This document shows, piece by piece, positions 16,480 through 25,325 of a stretch of 64,000 nucleotides of DNA. The notes below the pieces were generated by a model, which worked only from the letters and a program-made list of their open reading frames with translations, was not told the DNA's origin and made no database searches. Numbering within the stretch: the stretch's first letter is position 1; the number at the start of each line of letters is the position of its first letter. The position numbers and the translations under genes were made by a program. This stretch comes from Rhizobium sp. Q54. GTDB lineage: Bacteria > Pseudomonadota > Alphaproteobacteria > SHVZ01. The stretch covers positions 1 through 64,000 of the forward strand of contig CAMBVS010000014.1 in the NCBI GenBank assembly GCA_945871425.1, read 5' to 3'.

Positions 16480-17541
16480 ATGACGAACCGCCAGCAACGG
16501 CGTGCCGCCGCCAAGAAGAGCGGCCGCTCCGCTGTCGACGAGTTCAACGCAGGTGCCGCGGCGATGGCGGAGGGACGGCTTGATCTGGCCGAGGCGCATC
16601 TGCGCCGCTCGCTGCTCCTCAAGCAGACGCGCCAGGCTCATCACAACCTCGGAAGCGTGCTGACCGACCGCGGCGCGGCGGCGGAGGCGGTCGGGCATTT
16701 CCGCCAGGCGCTCCGTCACAGCCCCGCCGATTCCCGGCATCACAACTCCCTGGTCAAGCCGCTCCACCTTCTCGGCCGCCAGACCGAGGCCATTGCCAGC
16801 GGGTCACGGACGCTGATCCTCAAGGATGCCGAGGCTCTCGGTTCCTGGAGCGGGTCGGCGGCCCCGTCCCCCGACCTGCCTGCCGGGTCGGATCGCCACC
16901 GCGACGTGGTCGCGTTCAGCCTGTGGGGCGATGTCCCGCTCTACACGCGCGGCGCCATCGAGAACGCCGCCGCGATCCCGAGCCTGCTGCCGGGCTGGAC
17001 CTGTCGCGTCTATCACGACGACTCAGTGCCGAAGGGAATTCTCGGCGAACTCGCCGCCAGAGGCGCGGAGCTGGTGGCCATGCCCCCCCATCGCGAAACC
17101 GGCCTCGGCCTCTTCTGGCGCTTCGGCGTTGCCGTCGATCCGTCGGTCCGCCGGTTCCTGTGCCGGGACGCCGATTCGCGCCCCTCGCCGCGCGAGGCGG
17201 CGGCCGTCGAGGCCTGGGTCGCTTCCGGCCGCGACTTCCACATCATCCGGGATGAAGTCCTGCATTGCGAGGTGATGCTTGCCGGTCTCTGGGGCGGCAA
17301 AGCAGGGCTCCTCCCCGATCTGCCGGAGCGGGCGGCGCGCTGGCAGGCGGCGAACCCGCACCGAATGAACGCCCGCGTCGAGGACCAGCGCTTCCTCCGC
17401 TTCGAGGTGTGGCCGCTGGCGCGCGGCCGCGCGCTGATCCACGACTCGGTCTATCGGGTTCTGGGCAGTGTCGACTTCCCGGCCGGCGCGCCACGCCCGG
17501 CGGGCGAGCATGTCGGCATGCGCCGTCAACCGGCCGGCTGA
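16480..17541 (+). CDS. TPR protein fused to a putative glycosyltransferase domain
   Basis: A 353-residue protein. It opens with MTNRQQRRAAAKK, a basic start often seen in alphaproteobacterial TPR proteins, followed by two or three degenerate TPR helices (about residues 20-110). The C-terminal ~220 residues contain CRDADSR with Asp230-Ala-Asp232, a DxD-like motif, then RDFHIIRDEVLHCEVMLAGL and WGGKAGLLPDL, a pattern I know from uncharacterised glycosyltransferase-like proteins. I infer a sugar transferase with a protein-interaction domain. Its 3' end overlaps the convergent plsC gene by 16 bases. Function is not certain. Confidence 0.7.
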   Translation: MTNRQQRRAAAKKSGRSAVDEFNAGAAAMAEGRLDLAEAHLRRSLLLKQTRQAHHNLGSVLTDRGAAAEAVGHFRQALRHSPADSRHHNSLVKPLHLLGRQTEAIASGSRTLILKDAEALGSWSGSAAPSPDLPAGSDRHRDVVAFSLWGDVPLYTRGAIENAAAIPSLLPGWTCRVYHDDSVPKGILGELAARGAELVAMPPHRETGLGLFWRFGVAVDPSVRRFLCRDADSRPSPREAAAVEAWVASGRDFHIIRDEVLHCEVMLAGLWGGKAGLLPDLPERAARWQAANPHRMNARVEDQRFLRFEVWPLARGRALIHDSVYRVLGSVDFPAGAPRPAGEHVGMRRQPAG

Positions 17542-18251
17542 TCTGCCTCTGCCAGCAACCGATCGGACGCCGCCTCGACCCGCTCCTCGATCATGCGCGC
17601 GACCTTGGCCCGAGGCAGGCCGGGCGGAATCGGGTCGAGGAACTCGAGCGTGATCGTCCCCGGATGCTTGAGGAAGCTTCGCCTCGGCCAGAAGCGGCCC
17701 GAATTGAGGGCGGCCGGGACGACCGACGTGGCGAGGTGGGTGTAGAGTCCGACCGCGCCCGGCTGATAGGGCGCCTTGACGCCGGGCGCCACCCGCGTCC
17801 CCTGCGGGAAGATGACGATCTTGCGGCCGAGCGCGAGCGACGCCGTCGCGTGCGTGATCACCTTCCGCATGGCGACCGCCCCGCCCTTGCGGTCGATCGG
17901 GATCATGCCCGACTTGATCAGGCACCAGCCGAAGAAAGGCACCATCAGAAGCTCTCGCTTCAGGATATAGACGGGTGCGTCGAAGACGGCGAAGTAGACG
18001 ATGGTCTCCCAAGTGGACTGGTGCTTGCAGGCGACGATGGCGCCACCCTCCGGAACCTTCTCTCGGCCGATGACGCGATAGCGGAGGCCGCAGATCACCC
18101 TCAGCATGAACAGCAGGCTCCAGGACCAGCCGCGCGCATAGGCAATCATGACGCGCTCGGGCAGCGCCAGCAGCGGCACTGCGACGAGAACGACGACGCC
18201 GGTCCAGGCGAAGAACAGGACATTGAAGACGGCCGACCTGATCCAGATCAC
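17526..18251 (-). CDS. plsC: 1-acyl-sn-glycerol-3-phosphate acyltransferase
   Basis: A 241-residue membrane-associated acyltransferase with an N-terminal membrane segment. The catalytic His77 is in KHQSTWE; the usual NHx4D motif here has Glu82 in place of Asp, which is common in alphaproteobacterial PlsC. The phosphate-binding block IFPQGTRVAPG follows. It adds the second acyl chain to lysophosphatidic acid at the inner membrane. The GTG start overlaps the YdcF stop (GTGA). It is the last gene of the ftsE-ftsX-ydcF-plsC unit. Confidence 0.9.
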   Translation of the reverse strand: MIWIRSAVFNVLFFAWTGVVVLVAVPLLALPERVMIAYARGWSWSLLFMLRVICGLRYRVIGREKVPEGGAIVACKHQSTWETIVYFAVFDAPVYILKRELLMVPFFGWCLIKSGMIPIDRKGGAVAMRKVITHATASLALGRKIVIFPQGTRVAPGVKAPYQPGAVGLYTHLATSVVPAALNSGRFWPRRSFLKHPGTITLEFLDPIPPGLPRAKVARMIEERVEAASDRLLAEADQPAG

Positions 18252-18895
18252 GAGGGAGACTCCGGTTGAGGTCGCACGCCCAGGATGTCGGCGAGGCCGA
18301 TGCGAAGCTGAGCCAGCACGTATTTATGATACTCGATGATCACCAACGCGGCCGACCCCGGCCATTGCCACCAGCCGTCCCGCTTGAAGGTTTCCGGGAA
18401 GACCGGAAAAGGCACGATGCGCGCACCTGGAAGCGCGCGGTGGAATTCCGTGAGGCTTCGCGGCATATGATACGTCGCCGTCACCAGCGTCAGCGAGGTG
18501 AATCTCTCGCGACGCATCCAGCCGGCAGTTTCGACGGCGTTGCCGACCGTGTCCGTCGCCTCGTAGCCGAGCGAGACGCAACACTCGGCGAGCGCCCGCA
18601 GCCGCGGGTCGCCGCCGGCGATCTCGGCCTTGACCACGTCGGGATGCACGCCCGAGACCAGCAGCTTCCTGACCTCGCCGCGGGCCAGCAGATCGAGGCC
18701 GGTCGAGAGGCGGCGGCTGCCGCCGGTCAGCACCACCACCGCATCGGTCGGCGGGACGTCCGCCGGCGGCACCGTCGGCATCTCGCCTGCGAACCAGGCG
18801 AGGCCCATCGTCCAGGCACCGAACGCGACGCCGAACAGCGCAAGCTGCAACCAGCGTCGCTGCCCGTTCCGGCGCTGTCGGAAGCTCAGCCTCAC
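18248..18895 (-). CDS. YdcF/ElyC/SanA family protein (DUF218)
   Basis: A 215-residue protein with one N-terminal membrane helix (about residues 16-36) and a periplasmic or cytosolic DUF218 domain beginning at DAVVVLTGGSRRLSTGLDLL, with the family signatures LLVSGVH and TATYHMPRS. DUF218 proteins are linked to envelope and peptidoglycan homeostasis (ElyC, SanA) without a settled reaction. It has a GTG start overlapping the ftsX stop and its own stop overlaps the plsC start, so translation is coupled through the operon with cell-division and phospholipid genes. Confidence 0.87.
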   Translation of the reverse strand: MRLSFRQRRNGQRRWLQLALFGVAFGAWTMGLAWFAGEMPTVPPADVPPTDAVVVLTGGSRRLSTGLDLLARGEVRKLLVSGVHPDVVKAEIAGGDPRLRALAECCVSLGYEATDTVGNAVETAGWMRRERFTSLTLVTATYHMPRSLTEFHRALPGARIVPFPVFPETFKRDGWWQWPGSAALVIIEYHKYVLAQLRIGLADILGVRPQPESPS

Positions 18896-19770
18896 GGCAT
18901 CCGCTTCAGCTGGCGGTGGACCGTGGCGAGCGCTGCCAGCAGCGCGACCACCGCTGCGGCGAGGGGCAGCGAGGCGATCACCGCCCAGGCAAGCGCCGAC
19001 AGCTTCACCTCCGGCAACGGCAGCGGGCCGAAGGCACCCCGGCCCTCGGCCAGGACCGCGACCAGGGAGACGGCGGCGGCCAGGCCGATCAACCCGCCCT
19101 TCAGCGTCGCCCTAAACGCATGCCGGGCGAACTGGCGCGCGATATAGCCGTCGCGCGCACCGATCAGGTGCAGGACCTCGACGACATCGCCGTGGATGGC
19201 GAGGCCGGTGCGGACGGCAAATCCGACCGCGGCGACGGAAAGCACGCCGATCAGCCCGACCACTGCGAGCGCGACCGCCTCGACCGCCCTGACCACCGCG
19301 CCGACGCCGGCGAGCCAGAGCGCGTGATCGTCGAGCTTCGCTCCCGGAACCTCCTCCGCCAGCCGCTCGGCCAGCTCGCCCAGGTCCAGCCGCGCATCGT
19401 CGGCGAGTCGGACCTCGATCAGCGCCGGCAGGGGCAGTTCGGCCAGGTGGGCGCCGACGCCGAGCCAGGGCTCGACCAGGCGCTCGAGACGTTCCCTCGG
19501 CACCATGCTCGCCTCGGCGACGCCCACCGTCGCCTTAAGGAGAGCAAGGGCCGATTCCTCGCGCGACGTGCCGGGGGCGTCCGCCCGCGTCGGCACCTCG
19601 ACCGTCAGCGTGCCCGCCAGGTCGTGCTGCCAGCGGGCCGCCACGGTCTGCGCCAGCATGGCGCCGGCGAGGGCCAGCGCCGCGAGAAACACCATGGCGC
19701 CGGCAACCCAGGGCAGGAACCGGGCCGAGGCATCGCCTGCAAGCGGCAGGTCGCGGCCCGAGCTACTCAC
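18892..19770 (-). CDS. ftsX: Cell-division protein FtsX
   Basis: A 292-residue integral membrane protein with a first TM helix near residues 20-45, an extracytoplasmic domain rich in charged residues (about 45-165), and three further TM helices (about 175-285), the FtsX topology. With FtsE it forms an ABC-like complex that controls septal peptidoglycan hydrolases. I choose a GTG at 19770 that overlaps the ftsE stop by eight bases; the frame stays open upstream but only as read-through of ftsE. The GAPGTSREE insertion in the extracytoplasmic loop is family-typical in its variability. Confidence 0.88.
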   Translation of the reverse strand: MSSSGRDLPLAGDASARFLPWVAGAMVFLAALALAGAMLAQTVAARWQHDLAGTLTVEVPTRADAPGTSREESALALLKATVGVAEASMVPRERLERLVEPWLGVGAHLAELPLPALIEVRLADDARLDLGELAERLAEEVPGAKLDDHALWLAGVGAVVRAVEAVALAVVGLIGVLSVAAVGFAVRTGLAIHGDVVEVLHLIGARDGYIARQFARHAFRATLKGGLIGLAAAVSLVAVLAEGRGAFGPLPLPEVKLSALAWAVIASLPLAAAVVALLAALATVHRQLKRMP

Positions 19771-20458
19771 CGGCCCGCACCCTCTTCGCACGCGGCCGCC
19801 CGGGGATGGGATAGAGCCGCCCGTCCTCCAGGTGAAGCTGCGGATGGGGGAACCGGGCGACCAGCGCATCGTTATGGGTGGCTATCACCACCGTGGTCCC
19901 CACCTTGTTGAGCTCCTCGAACAGGTACATGAGCCGGAGCGCGATGCGGTCGTCGACATTGCCGGTGGGCTCGTCGGCGAGCAGCAGGCTCGGCCGCCCG
20001 ATAACGGCGCGGGCGATGGCGATCCGCTGCTGCTGGCCGCCGGAGAGGGTCGGCGGCAGGTCTTCGAGGTGGTCGGCAAGCCCGACCCAGCTGAGCAGTT
20101 CGGCCACATGGTCATGGACCTGGGCCTCCCGGGCGCCCGCGACTCGAAGCGGCAGCGCCACATTGTCGAGGGCCGAGAGATGACCGATCAGGCGAAAGTC
20201 CTGGAAGACGACGCCGATCCGCCGGCGGATCGACGGCAGCTCGCTCCGCGTGATCCTGGCGACGTCGCGGTCGAAGAGATGGATCGTGCCGCCGACCGGC
20301 TTCAGCGCCAGGTAGAGCAGCCGCAACAAGGTGGACTTGCCGGCACCCGACGGTCCGGTGAGGAAATGGAACGAGCCCGGCGCAAGCTCGAAGCTGAGGC
20401 CGGTGAGCACATCGGGCCCCTGGCCGTACCGCGCCGCCACGTCCTCGAAGCGTACCAA
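19763..20458 (-). CDS. ftsE: Cell-division ATP-binding protein FtsE
   Basis: A 231-residue ABC ATPase: Walker [10 protein letters not shown] (residues 35-43), Q-loop VVFQDFRLI, signature [14 protein letters not shown], Walker [13 protein letters not shown] and switch His in IATHND. It powers or gates FtsX during division. The TTG at 20458 gives the canonical start ([11 protein letters not shown]) with a GGAAAGGG stretch ten bases upstream; an ATG at 20527 would add 23 residues but lacks a ribosome-binding site. It is first in the ftsE-ftsX-ydcF-plsC unit and divergent from the zinc-ribbon gene. Confidence 0.9.
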   Translation of the reverse strand: MVRFEDVAARYGQGPDVLTGLSFELAPGSFHFLTGPSGAGKSTLLRLLYLALKPVGGTIHLFDRDVARITRSELPSIRRRIGVVFQDFRLIGHLSALDNVALPLRVAGAREAQVHDHVAELLSWVGLADHLEDLPPTLSGGQQQRIAIARAVIGRPSLLLADEPTGNVDDRIALRLMYLFEELNKVGTTVVIATHNDALVARFPHPQLHLEDGRLYPIPGRPRAKRVRAGE

Positions 20459-20587
20459 CCGCGCCTGACCCTTTCCGATCGCGATCTTGCCCGCCCGACT
20501 TGGTCGAGAGCGGGGCGGCCGCACCATGACACGGGCGGCAAAGCCCCGTAAAGCTGCCCCTATCAGCCCGCAACCATCTGCCACGCC

Positions 20588-20617
20588 TTGCAAAATGGCG
20601 GCGGCGCACCCTATAGA
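20588..20617 (+). promoter_or_regulatory. Candidate promoter of the zinc-ribbon gene
   Basis: TTGCAA at 20588-20593, an 18-base spacer and TATAGA at 20612-20617. It would start transcription near 20624, leaving about 40 bases of leader that includes a GGGGAG ribosome-binding site before the TTG at 20663. The 204-base gap between the divergent ftsE and zinc-ribbon genes otherwise shows nothing recognisable. Confidence 0.45.
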
Positions 20618-20662
20618 TGAAGGGCGCCCGGCGCCATCCGCCAACGGGGAGCCCGACCCGGC

Positions 20663-21340
20663 TTGATTCTCATCTGTCCCGCCTGCGGCAAACGCTATCT
20701 GGTGCCTTCGAGCGCGCTCGGGTCTCCCGGCCGTCGGGTCCGGTGCGCAGCATGCGGAGAAACCTGGTTCCAGGAGCCCCCGGCGCAGGACGCCGACACC
20801 GCGGTGGCCTTCGAGGAGCCGGTGATCGATCCGCCGCCCGAGGACATCGAGCCGCCGCCTCTCCGCGCCGGGTCGAACCTCCCGGCGCTTCGCCGGCGGC
20901 CGGAAAAGAAGCGGCTGCCGGTCGGCTGGATCCTGCTCGGGCTTTTCATCGTCGCCGTGGTCGCGGGCGGCGTCTTCGGCCGTGGCATCATCGTCAGCGC
21001 CTGGCCGCCGTCGGCACGGCTCTACGAATTGGTGGGTCTACCGGTCCCGGTGCCCGGCGCCGGCCTCGTGCTCCATGACGTCGCGACGGAGCGGATGAGC
21101 CAGGGGGGCGTGCCCGTCCTGGTCGTCACCGGCACCATCGCCAATCCGACCCAGGAAGTTAAGAACGTGCCGAAGCTGCGGGTCAGCCTCCGCGACGGGC
21201 GGCGGCGAGAGGTCCAGAGCTGGGTATTCGCAGCCGACACCGCCAAGCTCGTTCCGGGCGAGTTCGTGAAGTTCGGAAGCGAGTTCGCCAATCCCTCGAC
21301 CGAAGCGGTCGACCTCACGCTGACCTTCACTCACGAGTGA
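20663..21340 (+). CDS. MJ0042-type zinc-ribbon membrane protein with DUF3426-like C-terminus
   Basis: A 225-residue protein with an N-terminal zinc ribbon: Cys5-x2-Cys8 in CPACGK and Cys28-x2-Cys31 in CAACGE. An acidic Pro-rich linker (residues ~40-80) is followed by one membrane helix near residues 93-115 and a ~105-residue C-terminal domain (GLVLHDVATERMSQGG onward) that matches the DUF3426 beta-sandwich. The start is TTG. This gene often lies next to ftsE in alphaproteobacteria, as here, which suggests an envelope or division role, but none is proven. Confidence 0.85.
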   Translation: MILICPACGKRYLVPSSALGSPGRRVRCAACGETWFQEPPAQDADTAVAFEEPVIDPPPEDIEPPPLRAGSNLPALRRRPEKKRLPVGWILLGLFIVAVVAGGVFGRGIIVSAWPPSARLYELVGLPVPVPGAGLVLHDVATERMSQGGVPVLVVTGTIANPTQEVKNVPKLRVSLRDGRRREVQSWVFAADTAKLVPGEFVKFGSEFANPSTEAVDLTLTFTHE

Positions 21341-21355
21341 GCCGGCAGGCGGGCC

Positions 21356-22513
21356 TCACGCCCCGCCGACGAGGCGCTGCGCCAGGAGCCGGGTGCCGTT
21401 GTTCCGCCGATAGGCGCCGGCCGCGTCCTCTGCGTCGCGAATGAAGGCGGAATGGCCCTCCAGCATCGTCTCGAGCGCCAAGACCAGTGCGGCCGGGTCG
21501 GGGCTGGTGGCCAGCCCGATGCGAGCATCGGCCATGATCTCCGCCGCCATCGAGGTTTCGTTGGCGGCGATGACGGGGCGTCCGAACCAGCGGGCCTCGG
21601 CGAAGACCGCGGAGGTTCCGATCCGGTAGGCAGGCCCGAGATAGGGAAGCAGCAGCACGTCCGCCGATCGGATGAGCGCGTGATAGGACGGGCGGTCGAG
21701 GTAGCCCTCGATGACGGTCGCTCCGCTCGCCGCGATCTCCGCAGCCGACACGTCCTCCGTCGGGCAGTACTGCACCACGAACTCGACATCGGTTCGACGC
21801 GCGAGGACGCGCCGGATCACGTCCGGCAGGAGCGCGAAGCCCTTCGAATTGCGGCTGCTGCCACAGGTGAGCACGCGCCGGCGGCCGGATGAGCCGACGC
21901 CGGCCTCGGGCGAGGCGGGCGCGTCTGCGAGCTCGCCGACGGGATAGGGGGCCCGCTCGACCGTCCGGCCGGCGATGGTCGAGAACTCGCGCGCCTGCCG
22001 ATCCGAGAGGGTGAGGAAGGTGACGCGGTCGCCGGGGAACTGCGAGAATCCGTAGCGATAGAACAGCTGGTCCAGCGTCCCGGCGCCGCCTTCGATCGCG
22101 AACTCGAAGTGGCCGGGCAGCATCACGAACAGATGGCGCGGCGGCAGAGTCCATTCGCGGGCCCAGCGGCCGAGGCCGGCGAGCGAGTTGTGGCTCGCGG
22201 TCGCATACAGGAGGGTGGACACTTCCATATCCAGCACGTCGGACAGCCGGTTGAGATCCCGGTAGAGGCGCTCGTTCTGCAGCTGGAACCGGTCGAGGTC
22301 GACCAGCATCGGATCCTCGGTCGTCGTCTGCCCGAGGACATCGAAGAAGGGCGTTATCTCCTGGTGGTCGTTGAGGTGCGGATTGTTGGTGCGGTGACAG
22401 AAGATATGGCCGGGGACGCCGAGGCCGGCCGCGGCGGCGAGCAGCGCCGTATCCAGCTCGAAGTGGTGCCCCGCGATCATGTGCAGACCTGGGTCGATGA
22501 TCACGAGGGCCAT
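21356..22513 (-). CDS. Glycosyltransferase, family 4-like
   Basis: A 385-residue protein with two Rossmann-like halves. The C-terminal half has VIEGYLDRPSYHALIRSADV, LLPYLGPAYRIGTSAVFAEA and FGRPVIAANETSMAAEI, the donor-binding layout of GT4 retaining glycosyltransferases. The N-terminal half carries ATASHNSLAGLGRW and DPGLHMIAGHHFE. It stands between the zinc-ribbon gene and the TIGR02302 gene, transcribed in the TIGR02302 direction, with 83 bases between them. Acceptor and donor sugars are unknown. Confidence 0.8.
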   Translation of the reverse strand: MALVIIDPGLHMIAGHHFELDTALLAAAAGLGVPGHIFCHRTNNPHLNDHQEITPFFDVLGQTTTEDPMLVDLDRFQLQNERLYRDLNRLSDVLDMEVSTLLYATASHNSLAGLGRWAREWTLPPRHLFVMLPGHFEFAIEGGAGTLDQLFYRYGFSQFPGDRVTFLTLSDRQAREFSTIAGRTVERAPYPVGELADAPASPEAGVGSSGRRRVLTCGSSRNSKGFALLPDVIRRVLARRTDVEFVVQYCPTEDVSAAEIAASGATVIEGYLDRPSYHALIRSADVLLLPYLGPAYRIGTSAVFAEARWFGRPVIAANETSMAAEIMADARIGLATSPDPAALVLALETMLEGHSAFIRDAEDAAGAYRRNNGTRLLAQRLVGGA

Positions 22514-22596
22514 GCGAGGGCGCGCCTCTATCGTCCAGGCGTCGGTGCGGCGATGCCGGCCGGAATACCCCGAATCGGCGAGGTCGCCAAGGCCCG

Positions 22597-25272
22597 CTAG
22601 AAGCGCCTGAGCAGGCGATCGATGTAGTCGCGCTCGATCTGCGGCCGGGTCGGCTCCGCGGCACGGCGGCGCAGCTCGTCGAAGATCTCGCGCGAACGCT
22701 GGATATCGGCCTCCTCCGGGATCCCGACGTGTCCGCGGTTCATGCCGCCCGAATTCCGGGTCGGCCGCCCCAGAGGATCGCGTCCCTGGCGGTCGGCCTG
22801 CGGCCGCGGCTGTCCGGGTGCCGGATCGCCCATGCCGTCGCCCTCGCCCGGGTCCTGGCCTTCCATCCGCCGGGCCATCTCCTCGGCCATCTGCTGGGCC
22901 CCCTGCTGGAGCTGCTCCAGCGCATCGGACTGCGGATCGACCGCGTCACCCCAACCCTGGCGGCGGAGCGCATCGGTCGCTTGGCGCATCGACCGCTCGG
23001 CCCGGCCGAAGGCGTCCGGGATGTCGCCGCCCTCGCCCATCTGGCGCATCAGGTCGCCCAGCATGCGACGGAGCGCGTCCTGGGTGTCGGCGGCGCCGGA
23101 TGCTGCCTGCTCGTCGCCCTCGCCCGGTTGGCCTTGCTGGCCCTGGCCGCGCTGGCCGCGTTGTCCCTGCCCGCGCTGGCCCTGCTGGCCCTGGCCCGGC
23201 TGCTGGCCTCGCTGGCCCTGCTGGGCTCGTTGACCCTGCTGGCCCTGCTGGCCCTGCTGACCGCGCTGCCCCTGTTGGCCTTGCTGACCCTGCTGGCCCT
23301 GCTGGCCCTCCTGACCGTCCTGCCCCTGCTGACGCTGATGGCTCTGATCCAGCAACTGGCGCTGGCGCTTGGCGAGGTCCTGCAGGTTCTGCAGCATCTT
23401 CATCTGCTGCTGCATCTGCTCATTGGGGCGGCCGAGCTGGGCGCCCCGCAGGTTCTCCAGCATCTCCTTGAGCTGGGACAGCATCTGTTTGGCGGCGTCG
23501 CGATTGCCGGAGCGGGCGAGCTCGCGGGCCCGATCGAGCATCCGCTGCAAGTCCTCGCGCTGCACCATCTGGGCGCCCGGCGGAAGCTGCTGCATCTCCT
23601 GCTGCTCGCCGTTGCGCTGCGCCTCCATCATCTGCCTGGCCATCGCCTCGAGATAGCGGTCGATGGCCCGTTGCAGCTCGTCCATCAGCCGCTGCAGCTC
23701 CTGGTCCTCGACATTGCGGGCGAGCGCATCCTCGAGCGCCTGCTGCGCCTGGCGAAGCTCGCGCATGGCGATGGAGACGTCGCCGTCCTCGACCCGGAGC
23801 GCGGTATCCCAGAGCAGCTGAAGCGTCGACTGCAGGCCTTCCTTCGAGTCGTCGTGGCGCAACCGGCCCATGGACGACTTGAGCGCCATGAAGACGACGA
23901 TGTCGTCGCCATAGGCGCCCGGACGCGAGGCGATCTCCGCAAGGCTCCGAATGACCGCCTGACGGTTGGCGACCGGCGCCTGCACCAGCTTCTTCCGCTC
24001 CTCGATGATGGCGCGGGCGACCGGATGGCGGAACTTGCGCTCGGGCAGGACCAGGCGCTGCGGCTCGCTCTCGCCCGTCTGCCCGATCGCGTCGGTCGCA
24101 ACCAGCGTCGCCAGAACCGTAAGCCCGGCCCAGGGATGGGCCGTCAGGTCGTGGTAGCTGGCATTGGCGGCCTCCTTCAGCCCCAGGCCCGGCAGCGCCA
24201 TGGCGAGTTCGATCACCTCCTCGGCGTCGAGCTCGGAGATCCCTTCCTCGGCCCGCTTGACCCGGGCCACGACCGATTCGACGCCGTAGTCGTCGGCCGC
24301 CGCGTAGTCCAGGCGAAGCGCGCCGCGATCGCTCTGGGTCGGCGGCTGGCGGAAAGCGACCGTCGGCGGCTGGTCGGGGATCACCTGGATCCGCCAGGCG
24401 CCCAGCTCTTTCTGCCCGGACGCCACGGCGATCCGGGCACCATCTACGAGGGTGGTGCTGGCACGATGGCTGGTCGGCCCCAGGCTCTCGAACGCGGTCG
24501 CCTGATCATCGATCATCAGGCTCGGCGAGGTCTTGAGCCCGTTCACCTGCGCCAGCACGACCGATCGCAACGGAATCTCGATCGGCCCTTCGGCCTGTTG
24601 CAGGCGCGAATCGAGCAGGATCGGCGCCTTGCCGGTGTAGGCCGGCGGATTGACCCAGAGATCCAGCGTGACGCCCGGCCCGGGAGCCGTCGCGGTGACG
24701 TCGGGAGCGAGGGCGCGGGCGACCCGGTCGAAGCCCTCCCCCCAGGAAGCGGCAACACCGATGACCAGCAGGAGGCCGATGGCGGCGCGGATGCCGCGCG
24801 GGTCGGCACGGCCCCAGCCGGCGGCGGGCCAGCCGACGCGAAGGCGCGCGAGCCGGGCGGCGAGTCGCCGGCGATGCGCCTCCCACAGCGCCCGGCTGAC
24901 CGGGTCGGCGGCACCGAGCGCCAGGTGGTCGTCGAGGCCGGAGAGCGGCCGGTGGGAAAGTTCGCTCGCGACCTCGAGCCGGCGTCGTCCGGCGGCCTCG
25001 CCCGGCAGGGCGAGCGACGCCAAGGCCCGCCAGACGGCGACCGCGAGGGCGACCGCGAAAACGGCGAGGACGGCCGCATGAGCCCAGGGCGGAAGCTGGG
25101 GGAGGACGTCGAGGAGCGAAAGCGCGAGGAAACCGCCGAACACCGCCGCCGGAAGCCAGAGCGCCGGCCACAGCCGTTCCCAGAACAGGGCGGCGCGCGC
25201 CATCGCCACCTGGCGAGCCACCCGCTGCTGGGTTCCCGGATCGAGAAGGCTGGACTGGGTGCGCTCTTCCAT
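22597..25272 (-). CDS. TIGR02302 family (DUF4175) large membrane protein
   Basis: An 891-residue protein found only in alphaproteobacteria as far as I know. Two TM helices lie near residues 35-95 and a third near 180-200; the rest is predicted periplasmic. A middle region has beta-rich content (DLWVNPPAYTGKAPILLDSR), then a long helical stretch full of Gln, Glu and Arg, and a low-complexity Gly-Gln run at about residues 643-720. The ATG at 25272 was chosen at MEERTQ because the frame upstream is not conserved-looking. It lies 53 bases downstream of lysA on the same strand, the family's usual place. Function unknown. Confidence 0.85.
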   Translation of the reverse strand: MEERTQSSLLDPGTQQRVARQVAMARAALFWERLWPALWLPAAVFGGFLALSLLDVLPQLPPWAHAAVLAVFAVALAVAVWRALASLALPGEAAGRRRLEVASELSHRPLSGLDDHLALGAADPVSRALWEAHRRRLAARLARLRVGWPAAGWGRADPRGIRAAIGLLLVIGVAASWGEGFDRVARALAPDVTATAPGPGVTLDLWVNPPAYTGKAPILLDSRLQQAEGPIEIPLRSVVLAQVNGLKTSPSLMIDDQATAFESLGPTSHRASTTLVDGARIAVASGQKELGAWRIQVIPDQPPTVAFRQPPTQSDRGALRLDYAAADDYGVESVVARVKRAEEGISELDAEEVIELAMALPGLGLKEAANASYHDLTAHPWAGLTVLATLVATDAIGQTGESEPQRLVLPERKFRHPVARAIIEERKKLVQAPVANRQAVIRSLAEIASRPGAYGDDIVVFMALKSSMGRLRHDDSKEGLQSTLQLLWDTALRVEDGDVSIAMRELRQAQQALEDALARNVEDQELQRLMDELQRAIDRYLEAMARQMMEAQRNGEQQEMQQLPPGAQMVQREDLQRMLDRARELARSGNRDAAKQMLSQLKEMLENLRGAQLGRPNEQMQQQMKMLQNLQDLAKRQRQLLDQSHQRQQGQDGQEGQQGQQGQQGQQGQRGQQGQQGQQGQRAQQGQRGQQPGQGQQGQRGQGQRGQRGQGQQGQPGEGDEQAASGAADTQDALRRMLGDLMRQMGEGGDIPDAFGRAERSMRQATDALRRQGWGDAVDPQSDALEQLQQGAQQMAEEMARRMEGQDPGEGDGMGDPAPGQPRPQADRQGRDPLGRPTRNSGGMNRGHVGIPEEADIQRSREIFDELRRRAAEPTRPQIERDYIDRLLRRF
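23113..23345 (-). repeat. In-frame Gly-Gln-Gln low-complexity tract
   Basis: Within the TIGR02302 gene, a short-period repeat encodes GQQGQQGQRGQ-type sequence over roughly 75 residues. The underlying DNA alternates CAGGGCCAGCAGG-like units, with a period of 9 bases in places. It is a typical slippage-prone tract, so length should vary between strains. Charged insertions (QDGQEG, GQPGEGDE) frame both ends. Confidence 0.85.
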
Positions 25273-25325
25273 CGGGCTCCTTAACCGCCGTCGGGTCGGC
25301 CGGCTCGCGAGCCCTTGCGGGAGCC

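Noticed and set aside
23113-23345. Repeat tract considered as a CRISPR array or satellite
   Set aside because: Unit length is 9-12 bases without spacers, in frame with a coding sequence that reads Gly-Gln-Gln. It is a coding tandem repeat.
22729-25284. An 851-codon open frame on the plus strand, antisense to the TIGR02302 gene
   Set aside because: Long antisense frames arise readily in GC-rich DNA, and this one is a low-complexity Leu/Arg/Ala run mirroring the Gly-Gln tract. It has no domain, no ribosome-binding site and conflicts with a recognised family on the other strand.
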